Made by a program: the position numbers and the translations under genes. From Rhizobium redzepovicii (lineage in GTDB: Bacteria > Pseudomonadota > Alphaproteobacteria > Rhizobiales > Rhizobiaceae), in assembly GCF_019793435.1 (NCBI RefSeq), contig NZ_JAILYH010000019.1, positions 86,782 to 150,781 of the forward strand: DNA of 64,000 bases, in the 5' to 3' direction. Positions 35,159-43,533 of the stretch are shown here, piece by piece. The notes under the pieces are model-generated. The model saw nothing but the letters and a program-made list of their open reading frames with translations, was not told the origin of the DNA and ran no database searches. How positions within the stretch are numbered: the stretch's first letter is position 1; every line of letters starts with the position of its first letter.

Positions 35159-35500
35159 TTATTCGTGGATGGTGTAGCTGCCCATCTGGCAAAGATCCTG
35201 CGTATCTTCGGTGGTCGCGAGGTTTGAGCCTTCCTCGAACTCGAAGCGCATATCGTATTTGCAGACGGTGCGGCCATCGGCGATGGTGATATCGATGCTT
35301 TCGCCCGGATCGAGAACGTCTTCGCCGAAGACGTCTTCCTCCCAGTCGGCGACGCCGGTCGGCGAGCTGTAGAAGCGCGTCAGGACGGAGTCGGTGCCGT
35401 TAGTGAGCTTGAACTTCAGATCTTCGGCCTGTGCCGAAATGGCGGAGGCAGCGATGATCGCAGATGCAACTGCGATCAATCCCGATAGTCTCGATTTCAT
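35159..35500 (-). CDS. small exported protein of unknown function
   Basis: The 113-residue protein has a signal peptide (KSRLSGLIAVASAIIAASAISAQA) and a mature acidic domain of about 87 residues, probably beta-rich, with two cysteines (VCKYD and DLCQM) that may form a disulphide. Segments such as LTNGTDSVLTRFYSSP and DPGESIDITIADG suggest an immunoglobulin-like sandwich. I do not recognise a named family. A strong terminator follows, so it is a single-gene unit. Confidence 0.75.
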   Translation of the reverse strand: MKSRLSGLIAVASAIIAASAISAQAEDLKFKLTNGTDSVLTRFYSSPTGVADWEEDVFGEDVLDPGESIDITIADGRTVCKYDMRFEFEEGSNLATTEDTQDLCQMGSYTIHE

Positions 35501-35611
35501 ATATGCGTTCCCCTAACCCATGATTGGGCGGGAAACAGTTAGCACGTGCTCAGATAAATCTTTCTTATCGGGGACTTTAGAACCCAAAATAAGTCCGCTT
35601 TTCCAAGCGCT

Positions 35612-36622
35612 TCATCCTGAGATTGCGTCGCCGCTCATTGGCCTGTCCATATGATAGCAGGCTGCCTTCTGGCCGGGACGGACCTCCTCGGTCGGCGGCA
35701 TTTCGGTGCGACAGATATCGGTCGCCTTCCAGCAGCGCGGCGAGAAGACACAGCCTTTCGGCGGGTTGAGCGGCGAGGGCGGATCGCCCTGCAGGCGGAT
35801 GCGGGTGCGCAGGCGCGCAAGCTTCGGATCCGGGATCGGTGCTGCGGAAAAGAGCGCCTGCGTATAGGGATGGGCGGGATGGTCGAAGACGGTGGCGCAG
35901 TCGCCTGCCTCTACCACTCGGCCGAGATAGAGCACCAGCACATCGTCGGAGATCAGGCGGACGACGGAAAGGTCGTGGCTGATGAAGATCAGCGTCAGGC
36001 CGAACTCCTTGCGCAGTTTACGCAGAAGCGTAATCACCTGGCCCTGGATCGAGACGTCGAGGGCCGAAACCGGCTCGTCGCAGATGATCAGCTTCGGTTT
36101 GGTGACGACGGCGCGGGCAATGCCGATGCGTTGCGCCTGGCCGCCGGAGAATTCGTGGGGATAGCGGTTGATCATCTCCGGCACCAGCCCGACGGCGGTC
36201 ATGATCTCGCGGACACGTTCGGTGCGCTCGGCCTTGGAAAGCTTCGGCTCGAAAACGGTGAGCGGTTCGGCGATGATGTCTCCAACGGTCATGCGCGGGT
36301 CGAGCGAGGCGATCGGATCCTGGAATATGATCTGCATGTCGCGGCGGGCGGCACGCATTTCCTCCTCCGAGAGGTCGAGAAGATTGCGGCCCTGCCATAG
36401 GATGCGGCCCTTTTGCGATTTCAACAGCCGTAGGATGGAGCGGCCGAGCGTCGACTTGCCGCAGCCGGATTCACCGACGACGCCGAGGGTGCGGCCTTCG
36501 GCGAGATCGAAGCTGACATTGTTGACGGCGGTGAGGAAAATCGGCGGCTTGAACAAGCCCTTTGCCGGCAATTCGAACTGGGTCGTCAGGTTCTCGACCC
36601 TTAGCAGCGATCGGTCAGCCAT
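35612..36622 (-). CDS. oppF: oligopeptide ABC transporter ATP-binding protein (OppF-like)
   Basis: The 336-residue ATPase has Walker A GESGCGKST near residue 53, signature FSGGQAQRIGIARA, Walker B LIICDEPVSALD, and the C-terminal oligopeptide extension with GCVFSPRCWKATDIC, which in this family may bind an FeS cluster or metal. It is the last gene of a five-gene unit and overlaps oppD by 8 bases. With OppD it powers peptide uptake. Confidence 0.92.
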   Translation of the reverse strand: MADRSLLRVENLTTQFELPAKGLFKPPIFLTAVNNVSFDLAEGRTLGVVGESGCGKSTLGRSILRLLKSQKGRILWQGRNLLDLSEEEMRAARRDMQIIFQDPIASLDPRMTVGDIIAEPLTVFEPKLSKAERTERVREIMTAVGLVPEMINRYPHEFSGGQAQRIGIARAVVTKPKLIICDEPVSALDVSIQGQVITLLRKLRKEFGLTLIFISHDLSVVRLISDDVLVLYLGRVVEAGDCATVFDHPAHPYTQALFSAAPIPDPKLARLRTRIRLQGDPPSPLNPPKGCVFSPRCWKATDICRTEMPPTEEVRPGQKAACYHMDRPMSGDAISG

Positions 36623-37622
36623 GGTTCAGCAACTCCTCACGACGCGGGAACGGGTGGTAGCAGGCGGCGCAGTGGCGCGGTGCCAGGGTTTCGAGCGGCG
36701 GCGGACGGTCGATGCAATCGTCCTGGACCTGCGAACAGCGCGGCGAGAAATTGCAGCCTTTCGGCAGGTGCTGCAGGTTCGGCGGGCGCCCGGGGATGAC
36801 GACGAGCTCGTCGACATCCTGATCCGGGCGTGGGATCGAGGCGTGCAGCGCCGCCGTATAGGGATGGGCGGGATTGTCGAAGAGCTCGTCGACGGGCGCC
36901 TCCTCGACGATGCGGCCGGCATACATGACGGCGACGCGGTCGGCGAGGCCGGCGACGACGCCGAGATCGTGGGTGATCATGATCAGGGCCGTGTTCATCT
37001 CCGCCGTCAGGTCGTTGAAGAGATCGAGGATCTGCGCCTGGATGGTGACGTCGAGCGCCGTCGTCGGCTCGTCGGCGATGAGCAGCTTCGGTTTGGTGAG
37101 CAGCGCCATGGCAATGACGATGCGCTGGCGCATGCCGCCTGAGAGTTCATGCGGATAGAGGTGAAAGCGCCGCGTCGGGTCGGGGATGCCGACGCGTTTC
37201 AGCATGTCGAGGGCAGCGTCCGATGCGGCGCGAGCCGTCAGGCCGCGGTGAACCTCAAGCTGTTCGGTCAGCTGCCGTGAAATCTTGAGCGAGGGATTCA
37301 AGGCGGTCATCGGGTCTTGGAAGACCATCGCCATGTCCTTGCCGCGGATCTGGTCGAGCTCGCGCGGTTTCAACGACAGTACATCCCTGCCTTCGAGCAG
37401 CGCCTGTCCAGTCGTTCTCCCGTTCTTGGCGAGAAGGCCCATGATGCCCAGGAAGGTCTGGCTCTTACCCGAACCGGATTCGCCGACAATGGCAACGCGT
37501 TCGCCGGGCCGGACGGTGAGGTTCATGTTCGAGACCGCCTTCACCTCTCCATCCGGCGTTTTGAAGGTGATCGAATAATTCTTGAGTTCGAGGAGGATGT
37601 CTTTTTGTGTTTCGTAGGGCAT
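36615..37622 (-). CDS. oppD: oligopeptide ABC transporter ATP-binding protein (OppD-like)
   Basis: The 335-residue ATPase has Walker A GESGSGKSQ near residue 50, where the usual Thr after Ser is Gln, signature LSGGMRQRIVIAMAL, Walker B LLIADEPTTALD and the C-terminal GCNFSPRCSQVQDDC. GKSQ rather than GKST is a common variant in OppD. It starts 2 bases after the oppC stop and overlaps oppF. Confidence 0.92.
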   Translation of the reverse strand: MPYETQKDILLELKNYSITFKTPDGEVKAVSNMNLTVRPGERVAIVGESGSGKSQTFLGIMGLLAKNGRTTGQALLEGRDVLSLKPRELDQIRGKDMAMVFQDPMTALNPSLKISRQLTEQLEVHRGLTARAASDAALDMLKRVGIPDPTRRFHLYPHELSGGMRQRIVIAMALLTKPKLLIADEPTTALDVTIQAQILDLFNDLTAEMNTALIMITHDLGVVAGLADRVAVMYAGRIVEEAPVDELFDNPAHPYTAALHASIPRPDQDVDELVVIPGRPPNLQHLPKGCNFSPRCSQVQDDCIDRPPPLETLAPRHCAACYHPFPRREELLNHG

Positions 37623-37624
37623 TC

Positions 37625-38542
37625 TTAGCGATCCTTCGGGTCGAACGCGTCGCGCAGGCCGTCGCCGATGAAGAGCAGACTGAGCAGCAGGGCCACGAGG
37701 AAGCTTGCCGGAAAGATCAGCAGCCAGGGCATGCTTTCCATGGCGTCGGTGCCCTCGGCGATCAGGGTGCCGAGCGAGGTCAGCGGTTCCTGCACGCCGA
37801 AGCCGAGATAGGACAGGAAGCTTTCGGTGGCGATGATTTCAGGCACGGTCAGCGCCGCGAAAATGACTACCGGTCCGACGAGGTTCGGAATGATGTGCTT
37901 GACGATGATCTTGAATGGCCGCTGGCCGGAGGCACGGGCCGCCTCGATGAATTCTCGATGCTTGATCGACAGTGTCTGGCCGCGCACGATGCGGGCCATG
38001 GTCAGCCACTCCAGCGCGCCGATGGCGGCAAAGAGCAGATAGACGTTGCGGCCGAAGATCACCATCAGCAGGATGACGAAGAGGATATAGGGAAGCGCAT
38101 ACATGATATCGACGAAGCGCATCATGATCGCGTCGAGTCTGCCGCCGATATAGCCGGATATGGCGCCGTAGAGCACGCCGATGACGACCGAGACGACGGT
38201 TGCCGTCAGCGCTACGGCCAGCGAAACGCGAGTGCCGTAGAGCACGCGGGCAAGCAGGTCGCGCCCGTTCGGGTCGGTGCCGAAATAATGGCCGGTCTCG
38301 ATCGACGGCGGGATGCGGAAGGCGGCCCAGTCCGGATCCTCGTAATTGAAGGGAATGAACCAGGGGCCAAGGAAGGCGGCGAGGACCAACAGCGCCAGGA
38401 CGGCGATTGACAGAACGGCCGCCTTGTTACGCCCGAGGCGGCGGAGCGCATCCCTGGTGAGCGAGCGGCCTTCAGGTGCGAGGCCTTCCGCCTCCAGAAG
38501 CTCCTCAGCAAGCAGTTCGCGTTTTGCGGGGTTGAGGATCAT
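37625..38542 (-). CDS. oppC: oligopeptide ABC transporter permease (OppC-like)
   Basis: The 305-residue membrane protein has an N-terminal transmembrane segment (LSIAVLALLVLAAFLGPWFI), the OppC N-terminal GTDPNGRDLLARVLYGTRVSL, and the EAA-type cytoplasmic loop EAARASGQRPFKIIVKHIIPN that contacts the ATPases. It overlaps oppB by ATGA. Confidence 0.93.
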   Translation of the reverse strand: MILNPAKRELLAEELLEAEGLAPEGRSLTRDALRRLGRNKAAVLSIAVLALLVLAAFLGPWFIPFNYEDPDWAAFRIPPSIETGHYFGTDPNGRDLLARVLYGTRVSLAVALTATVVSVVIGVLYGAISGYIGGRLDAIMMRFVDIMYALPYILFVILLMVIFGRNVYLLFAAIGALEWLTMARIVRGQTLSIKHREFIEAARASGQRPFKIIVKHIIPNLVGPVVIFAALTVPEIIATESFLSYLGFGVQEPLTSLGTLIAEGTDAMESMPWLLIFPASFLVALLLSLLFIGDGLRDAFDPKDR

Positions 38543-39462
38543 CGGTTTCTCACTTTCGGGTCCAGCCAGGCATAGGCGATGTCGACTAGAAGGTTCAGAA
38601 ACACGATCAACACCATGTAGAAGATGACCGTACCGAGAACCATGCCGTAATCGCGGTTCAGCGCTGCGTTGACGAAATAGCGGCCGATGCCGGGCAATCC
38701 GAAGATGCTCTCGACAACCAGCGAGCCGGTGAGAAGGTAGCTTGCCGCCGGACCGAGATAGGAAACGACAGGCATGAGCGCGGGCTTCAGCGCATGGCGC
38801 ATCACCGTCAGCCGCGGGCCGATGCCCTTGGCCTTGGCCGTGCGGATGAAGTTCTGGTTCATCACTTCGATCATCGAACCGCGGGTGATGCGCGAGATGC
38901 GGCCTGCATGCGGCAGGGCCAGAACGACAATCGGCAGGATCAAGTATTTGATTGAGCCGTCACCCCAACCGCCGACCGGAAACCAGGCGAGGTGGATGCC
39001 GAAGATCAATTGCAGGATGGGCGCGATCAGGAAGTTCGGCAGCACGACACCGACCAGGATAAGGGCGCCGAGAATATAGTCCGGCGTCTTATTCTGGTAG
39101 AGCGCCCCAAGGCAGCCGACGGCGATGCCGACGATGATGGCGATCAGGAACGCGGCGGTACCGATGGTGAAGGTATAGGGCAGACCGATCATGATCTGCT
39201 GGGCCACGGAAAAATCCTCGCTGGCGAAGGAGGGGCCGAGATCGCCCCGCAGCAGGTCCCCGACATAGATCAGGTACTGCTGAATCAGCGGCTTATCGAG
39301 ATTGTAATGAACCGCGAGATTTTTCAGGATCACCGGCGGCAATGGCCTTTCGCCATCGAAGGGGCCGCCGGGGGCAAGGCGCAAAACGAAAAAACAGGCT
39401 GTGACGGCGATCCACAGAACCGGGATCGTCGATAGCAGGCGACGGAGGGCGTATTTGATCAT
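38539..39462 (-). CDS. oppB: oligopeptide ABC transporter permease (OppB-like)
   Basis: The 307-residue membrane protein has six hydrophobic segments, the start MIKYALRRLLSTIPVLW, GGPFDGERPLPP and the EAA-type loop FIRTAKAKGIGPRLTVMRHALKP. It pairs with OppC. A 48-bp spacer with a stem-loop separates it from oppA. Confidence 0.93.
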   Translation of the reverse strand: MIKYALRRLLSTIPVLWIAVTACFFVLRLAPGGPFDGERPLPPVILKNLAVHYNLDKPLIQQYLIYVGDLLRGDLGPSFASEDFSVAQQIMIGLPYTFTIGTAAFLIAIIVGIAVGCLGALYQNKTPDYILGALILVGVVLPNFLIAPILQLIFGIHLAWFPVGGWGDGSIKYLILPIVVLALPHAGRISRITRGSMIEVMNQNFIRTAKAKGIGPRLTVMRHALKPALMPVVSYLGPAASYLLTGSLVVESIFGLPGIGRYFVNAALNRDYGMVLGTVIFYMVLIVFLNLLVDIAYAWLDPKVRNR

Positions 39463-39472
39463 GATCGTGGGC

Positions 39473-39503
39473 CGGTCCTTGCTGCAGAGCGCGGCAAGGA
39501 CCG
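39473..39503 (-). other. intercistronic stem-loop between oppA and oppB
   Basis: CGGTCCTTGC at 39473-39482 is inverted at 39494-39503 with an 11-base loop. No T run follows on the minus strand, so it is more likely a stabiliser of the oppA 3' end or an attenuator than a full terminator. Confidence 0.65.
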
Positions 39504-39510
39504 TTTTCCC

Positions 39511-41091
39511 TTACTCTTTCATCGACAGCCAGCGGGTGCGGTGGATGTCCTGAATGTTATCGACGAAACCTTCGATCTTCGGTGAGACGACGTTCTTCGA
39601 AACATAATAGTAGATCGGAAGGGCGGCGGAATCATCCAGCGCCAGCTGTTCGGCTTTCTTGAAGATTGCGGCGCGCTTGGCGAGATCGGTCTCGGCGTTG
39701 CCGTCCTTGATCATCTTGTCGTAATCAGGATTGGACCAGCGGCCGTAATTCATCTGAACGCCTGTGACCAGGAGGTTCAGGAAGTTGTCTGGGTCGTTGT
39801 AGTCGGCCAGCCAGCCGGCGCGGCCGATCTGCACTTCGCCGCGCTGCAACTGGTCATAATGGACTTTAGTCTCGGCGTTGACGAGTTCGACATTAACGCC
39901 GAGCGGCTTCCACATCGAGGCGATCGCCACGGCGATGCGCTTGTGGTTGTCGTTGGTGTTGTACTTGAGCTCGGCGGTCAGCGGATGATCCGGACCGAAA
40001 CCGGCTTCCTTCAGCAGCTTCTTGGCTTCTTCGACCTTGTCCTTATAGGGAAGATCCTTCCAGGAGACGTAGGCCGGTTCGCCGTAATTTGCCGTGCCCG
40101 GCGGGACCCAGGAATAGGCCGGCAGTTCGCCGGTGCCGAGAATCTGCGGGCCGATGACTTCGCGGTTGATCGCCATGGAGAGAGCCTGGCGAACGCGCTT
40201 GTCGGCGAAGGGCGGCTTGGTCGAATTGATGACATAGTAATAGAGGCCGGAGAAGGGAGCGACATGCGCCTGGCCCGGAAGGTTCTTCTTCATCCACTCG
40301 TATTGGTCGGTGGGGAAATCGGTCAGGATATCGAATTCGCCGGCGCGGTAACGTTTCAGTGCGGCTTCCTGATCCTCGAGCACGAAGAACTTGGCGCCGT
40401 CAATCTTCAGGTCCTTGGTGCCGTACCACTGGTCGTTCTTGACCGTGGTGACATGCGAGCCCGGAACCCATTCGACCGGCTTGTAAGGTCCGTTGGTGAC
40501 GATATTGCCGATCTTGACCCAATCCTGGCCCTTCGCCTCGACGACGTGCTTCGGCAGCGGATAGGCGGTGTAGTGCATCAGAGCGTTGAGGAAATAGGGC
40601 GTCGGGTTTTCGAGGGTGATTTCCAGCGTCTTGTCGTCGATCGCCTTGACGCCGAGCTGGTTGAGGTCAGTGATCTCACCCTTGTTGATCTTTTCGGCAT
40701 TCTTGATGGTGAACTGCAGATAGGCATAATCGGCGGCGTTCTTCGGGTCGACGAGGCGCTGGAAGGCGAAGACGAAGTCTCCTGCCGTTACCGGCTGGCC
40801 ATCGGACCACTTGATGCCGTCGCGAAGCTTGAAGGTGTAGACTTTGCCGTCAGGCGAAATCGTCCAGCTTTCGGCCTGGCCGGGGACCGGATTGTCCTTG
40901 GCGTCTTCCGTGACCAAGCCTTCGAAAATGTCGCCGGCGATACGATTCTCCCAGTCGCCGGACAGCTTCTGCGGATCGAGCGATTGCGGGTCGCCGCCAT
41001 TGTGAATATTCAGCGTGGCCGCATGCGCTGAAAACGCCAGCAATGTGCCAAACATTGCGGAGGCGAGAAATTTTTTCGTGAACTGGTTCAT
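39511..41091 (-). CDS. oppA: oligopeptide-binding periplasmic protein (OppA-like)
   Basis: The 526-residue solute-binding protein has a signal peptide (KKFLASAMFGTLLAFSAHA) and the family 5 features GDPQSLDPQKL, FEGLVTED, SPDGKVYTFKLRDGIKWSDG and YVINSTKPPFADKRVRQALSMAINRE (about residues 285-310). It captures peptides in the periplasm; MppA-like murein peptide binding is an alternative. AAGGTGG precedes ATG 41091. It is the first gene of the opp unit. Confidence 0.93.
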   Translation of the reverse strand: MNQFTKKFLASAMFGTLLAFSAHAATLNIHNGGDPQSLDPQKLSGDWENRIAGDIFEGLVTEDAKDNPVPGQAESWTISPDGKVYTFKLRDGIKWSDGQPVTAGDFVFAFQRLVDPKNAADYAYLQFTIKNAEKINKGEITDLNQLGVKAIDDKTLEITLENPTPYFLNALMHYTAYPLPKHVVEAKGQDWVKIGNIVTNGPYKPVEWVPGSHVTTVKNDQWYGTKDLKIDGAKFFVLEDQEAALKRYRAGEFDILTDFPTDQYEWMKKNLPGQAHVAPFSGLYYYVINSTKPPFADKRVRQALSMAINREVIGPQILGTGELPAYSWVPPGTANYGEPAYVSWKDLPYKDKVEEAKKLLKEAGFGPDHPLTAELKYNTNDNHKRIAVAIASMWKPLGVNVELVNAETKVHYDQLQRGEVQIGRAGWLADYNDPDNFLNLLVTGVQMNYGRWSNPDYDKMIKDGNAETDLAKRAAIFKKAEQLALDDSAALPIYYYVSKNVVSPKIEGFVDNIQDIHRTRWLSMKE

Positions 41092-41376
41092 GGTGGGTCC
41101 ACCTTTCTAGGCTTTGCGCCTTTATTAGACATCTGTTCCCGAGATTTTGACCTCTTACGTGCAGGTCAGTGCGCACCTTATCGCAAAGGAATCGCGTTGC
41201 AACCCCAAATCCGGAGGCTGGAAACGGGTTGTGGACAAGCCTATATACGTCTCCCCTTTGTTGGATCGCGACGACACATTGCGACATCTCCGGCACCTCC
41301 ATGACGGTCTCACATGTTGTCTTTTGTTTCGTCCGCTTTAGTGTGGCGGGCGCTAACGAGGCAGGAGATGTAGCCG

Positions 41377-43023
41377 ATGGCATTGCAGGCAGGCAGGAAT
41401 GCGGACTGGTGGCGCGGCGCGGTAATCTATCAGGTCTATCCGCGCTCGTTTCAGGACACCAACTGCGACGGGCTCGGCGACCTCAAGGGGATCACCCGCC
41501 GGCTGCCGCATATCGCCAGTCTCGGTGTCGACGCGATCTGGCTTTCGCCCTTCTTCAGGTCGCCGATGGCCGACATGGGCTATGATGTTTCCGATTATTG
41601 CGACGTCGACCCGATCTTCGGGACGCTCGCCGATTTCGACGAGATGATGGCGGAGGCGCACAGGCTCGGCATCAAGGTCGTCATCGACCAGGTGATCTCG
41701 CACACATCGGACCGGCATCCCTGGTTCGTCGAGAGCCGGACGAGCCGGACCAATGCGAAGGCGGACTGGTATGTCTGGGCCGATCCGAAGCCGGATGGCA
41801 CCGCGCCGAACAATTGGCTGTCGATCTTCGGCGGGCCGGGCTGGGAGTGGGACGGCGTGCGCCGGCAATATTACCAGCACAATTTCCTGACCTCGCAGCC
41901 GGACCTCAATTTCCATAGCAGGGAAGTGCAGAATGCGGTGCTGGAGACGGTGAAGTTCTGGCTCGACCGCGGCGTCGACGGCTTCCGGTTGGATACCGTC
42001 AACTATTATTTCTGCGACAAGCAGCTCAGAAGCAATCCGCCGCACGAGCCCGATGAGGATGATGCAGGCCTCGATGCGCCCGACAGCAATCCCTATGGCA
42101 TGCAGAACCATCTCTATGACAAGACGCAGCCGGAAAACGTCGATTTCCTCAAACGCTTCCGGGTGCTGCTCGACCAATATGAGGATCGTACCACCGTCGG
42201 CGAGGTTGGCGACGGCGCGCGTTCGCTGAAGACGGTGGCGGCCTATACGAGCGGCGGCGACAAGCTGCACATGTGCTACACCTTCGATCTGCTGGGACCG
42301 GATTTTACCGCCGAGCATATTCGCGGCTGCGTCGAAGCTTTCCAAAAATCCGTGACAGACGGCTGGGTCTGCTGGGCTTTCTCAAATCACGACGTCATGC
42401 GCCATGTCAGCCGTTTTGCGGTGACGGAGGAAGAGCGACCCGTCATCGCCAAACTGGCAATCTCGGTTCTTTCGGCGCTGCGCGGTTCAATCTGCCTCTA
42501 TCAAGGCGAGGAGCTCGGCCTGCCGGAGGCGGAGCTTGCCTTCGAAGATCTGCGTGACCCCTACGGCATCCGCTTCTGGCCGGCCTTCAAAGGCCGCGAC
42601 GGATGCCGCACGCCGATGCCCTGGGAGGCGGGCAAGGCGCATGCGGGCTTTACCTCCGCCGAAAAGAGCTGGCTGCCGGTGCCTTACGAGCAGGCGGCAC
42701 TTTCCGTGGATACACAGGAGGGGAGCGACAGCTCGGTGCTGCATCACTATCGCAAGTCGCTCGCATTCCGGAAGAGCCATCCGGCACTGATCGACGGCGA
42801 AATGACCTTCATCGGCACCAATCAGGATCTGCTCGTCTTCACCCGGGAAAAGGACGGCGAAAAACTACTCTTCGTTTTCAACCTGACGCGCAAACCGGCG
42901 GAATTCCGTCTGCCTGAAGGCATGGTGTTGGGCGAACCGCTCGAGATGCCCGGGTTCGAGGCGGTGTCGGTTTCGGGGCTGGTGAAGCTTGCGGCGCTGG
43001 ACGGGTTCTGTGCGCGGCTTTGA
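41377..43023 (+). CDS. aglA: alpha-glucosidase, GH13 family (AglA-like)
   Basis: The 548-residue enzyme has the GH13 barrel: AVIYQVYPRSFQDTNCDGLGDLKGI, VVIDQVISHTSDRHPWF, the nucleophile Asp in GFRLDTVN, the acid Glu in TVGEVG and the third Asp in FSNHDVMRH. Overall it matches alpha-glucosidases of rhizobia that hydrolyse sucrose, maltose or trehalose-type oligosaccharides. No agl ABC transport genes are adjacent. GCAGGAGA lies upstream of ATG 41377. Symbol by resemblance to AglA. Confidence 0.88.
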   Translation: MALQAGRNADWWRGAVIYQVYPRSFQDTNCDGLGDLKGITRRLPHIASLGVDAIWLSPFFRSPMADMGYDVSDYCDVDPIFGTLADFDEMMAEAHRLGIKVVIDQVISHTSDRHPWFVESRTSRTNAKADWYVWADPKPDGTAPNNWLSIFGGPGWEWDGVRRQYYQHNFLTSQPDLNFHSREVQNAVLETVKFWLDRGVDGFRLDTVNYYFCDKQLRSNPPHEPDEDDAGLDAPDSNPYGMQNHLYDKTQPENVDFLKRFRVLLDQYEDRTTVGEVGDGARSLKTVAAYTSGGDKLHMCYTFDLLGPDFTAEHIRGCVEAFQKSVTDGWVCWAFSNHDVMRHVSRFAVTEEERPVIAKLAISVLSALRGSICLYQGEELGLPEAELAFEDLRDPYGIRFWPAFKGRDGCRTPMPWEAGKAHAGFTSAEKSWLPVPYEQAALSVDTQEGSDSSVLHHYRKSLAFRKSHPALIDGEMTFIGTNQDLLVFTREKDGEKLLFVFNLTRKPAEFRLPEGMVLGEPLEMPGFEAVSVSGLVKLAALDGFCARL

Positions 43024-43030
43024 GGATCAA

Positions 43031-43270
43031 TCAGCAGTTTGTCGTAATCCCCATGGGAGCGGATCCAAAACCAGATGAGGTCGTCGCTATCGCGGACGGC
43101 TAAAGCTCTCCAGGACGCGCCAACGCGTGCCAACCAAAAGCGGCCGACGCGCTTGAAATGCAGGGATGGATGTCTGGGTTCTTGTTTGCGCCGATCGAAA
43201 TTTTCGTCGGCAGCTTCCGGATCTGCTTACGCAAGCCGTCATAGGCCACTCAGAAGGAGGGAGTTGCATG
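43031..43270 (-). pseudogene. decayed RelE/ParE-type toxin
   Basis: The minus strand reads ATPSF*VAYDGLRKQIRKLP, then after a frame change near 43205-43213 ENFDRRKQEPRHPSLHFK, RVGRFWLARVGASWRALAV and DSDDLIWFWIRSHGDYDKLL. This is a complete small toxin of the RelE/ParE type broken by an in-frame TGA at 43250-43252, where Trp is usual, and by a frameshift. There is no clean stop at the end; the frame runs into the 3' end of aglA. The gene cannot make a full product. Confidence 0.8.
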
Positions 43271-43275
43271 GTGTT

Positions 43276-43475
43276 TCAGAGCGGCCTTGTTTTTTCGGCG
43301 CGAAAATCTGCCAAGGCCTTCTCCGCGAAACGATCGAGCTTGCCGCTCGCGGCGTCCCTTCCATCCGTCGATCCCAGCGTTCGGCCTTAAGGGCTTCAAA
43401 CCACGCTGAAAAGGCCTGGAACTCCTGCTTGTCGAGTTCGGTCACGGATTTTTCAATCTGTTCCAGCTTGGTCAT
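43276..43475 (-). pseudogene. frameshifted antitoxin partner
   Basis: The gene starts at ATG 43475 (MTKLEQIEKSVTELDKQEFQ, then AFSAWFEALKAERWDRRMEG) and leaves its frame near 43355 by loss of one G in a GGG run. In the restored frame it would continue DAASGKLDRFAEKALADFRA and stop at 43276-43278, the usual end of such antitoxins (about 66 residues), 6 bases before the toxin. Without repair the frame runs to 43239 with an unrelated tail. Confidence 0.8.
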
Positions 43476-43533
43476 GATTTGCTCCAGCGATATCGCAAAA
43501 TAGGTGCTGGCGCGGAATTTGCTATGGATTCCA

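Noticed and set aside
43239..43475. Intact 78-residue antitoxin
   Set aside because: The frame diverges from the expected antitoxin after about 41 residues; one added G restores a normal end at 43276, so it is read as a frameshifted gene.
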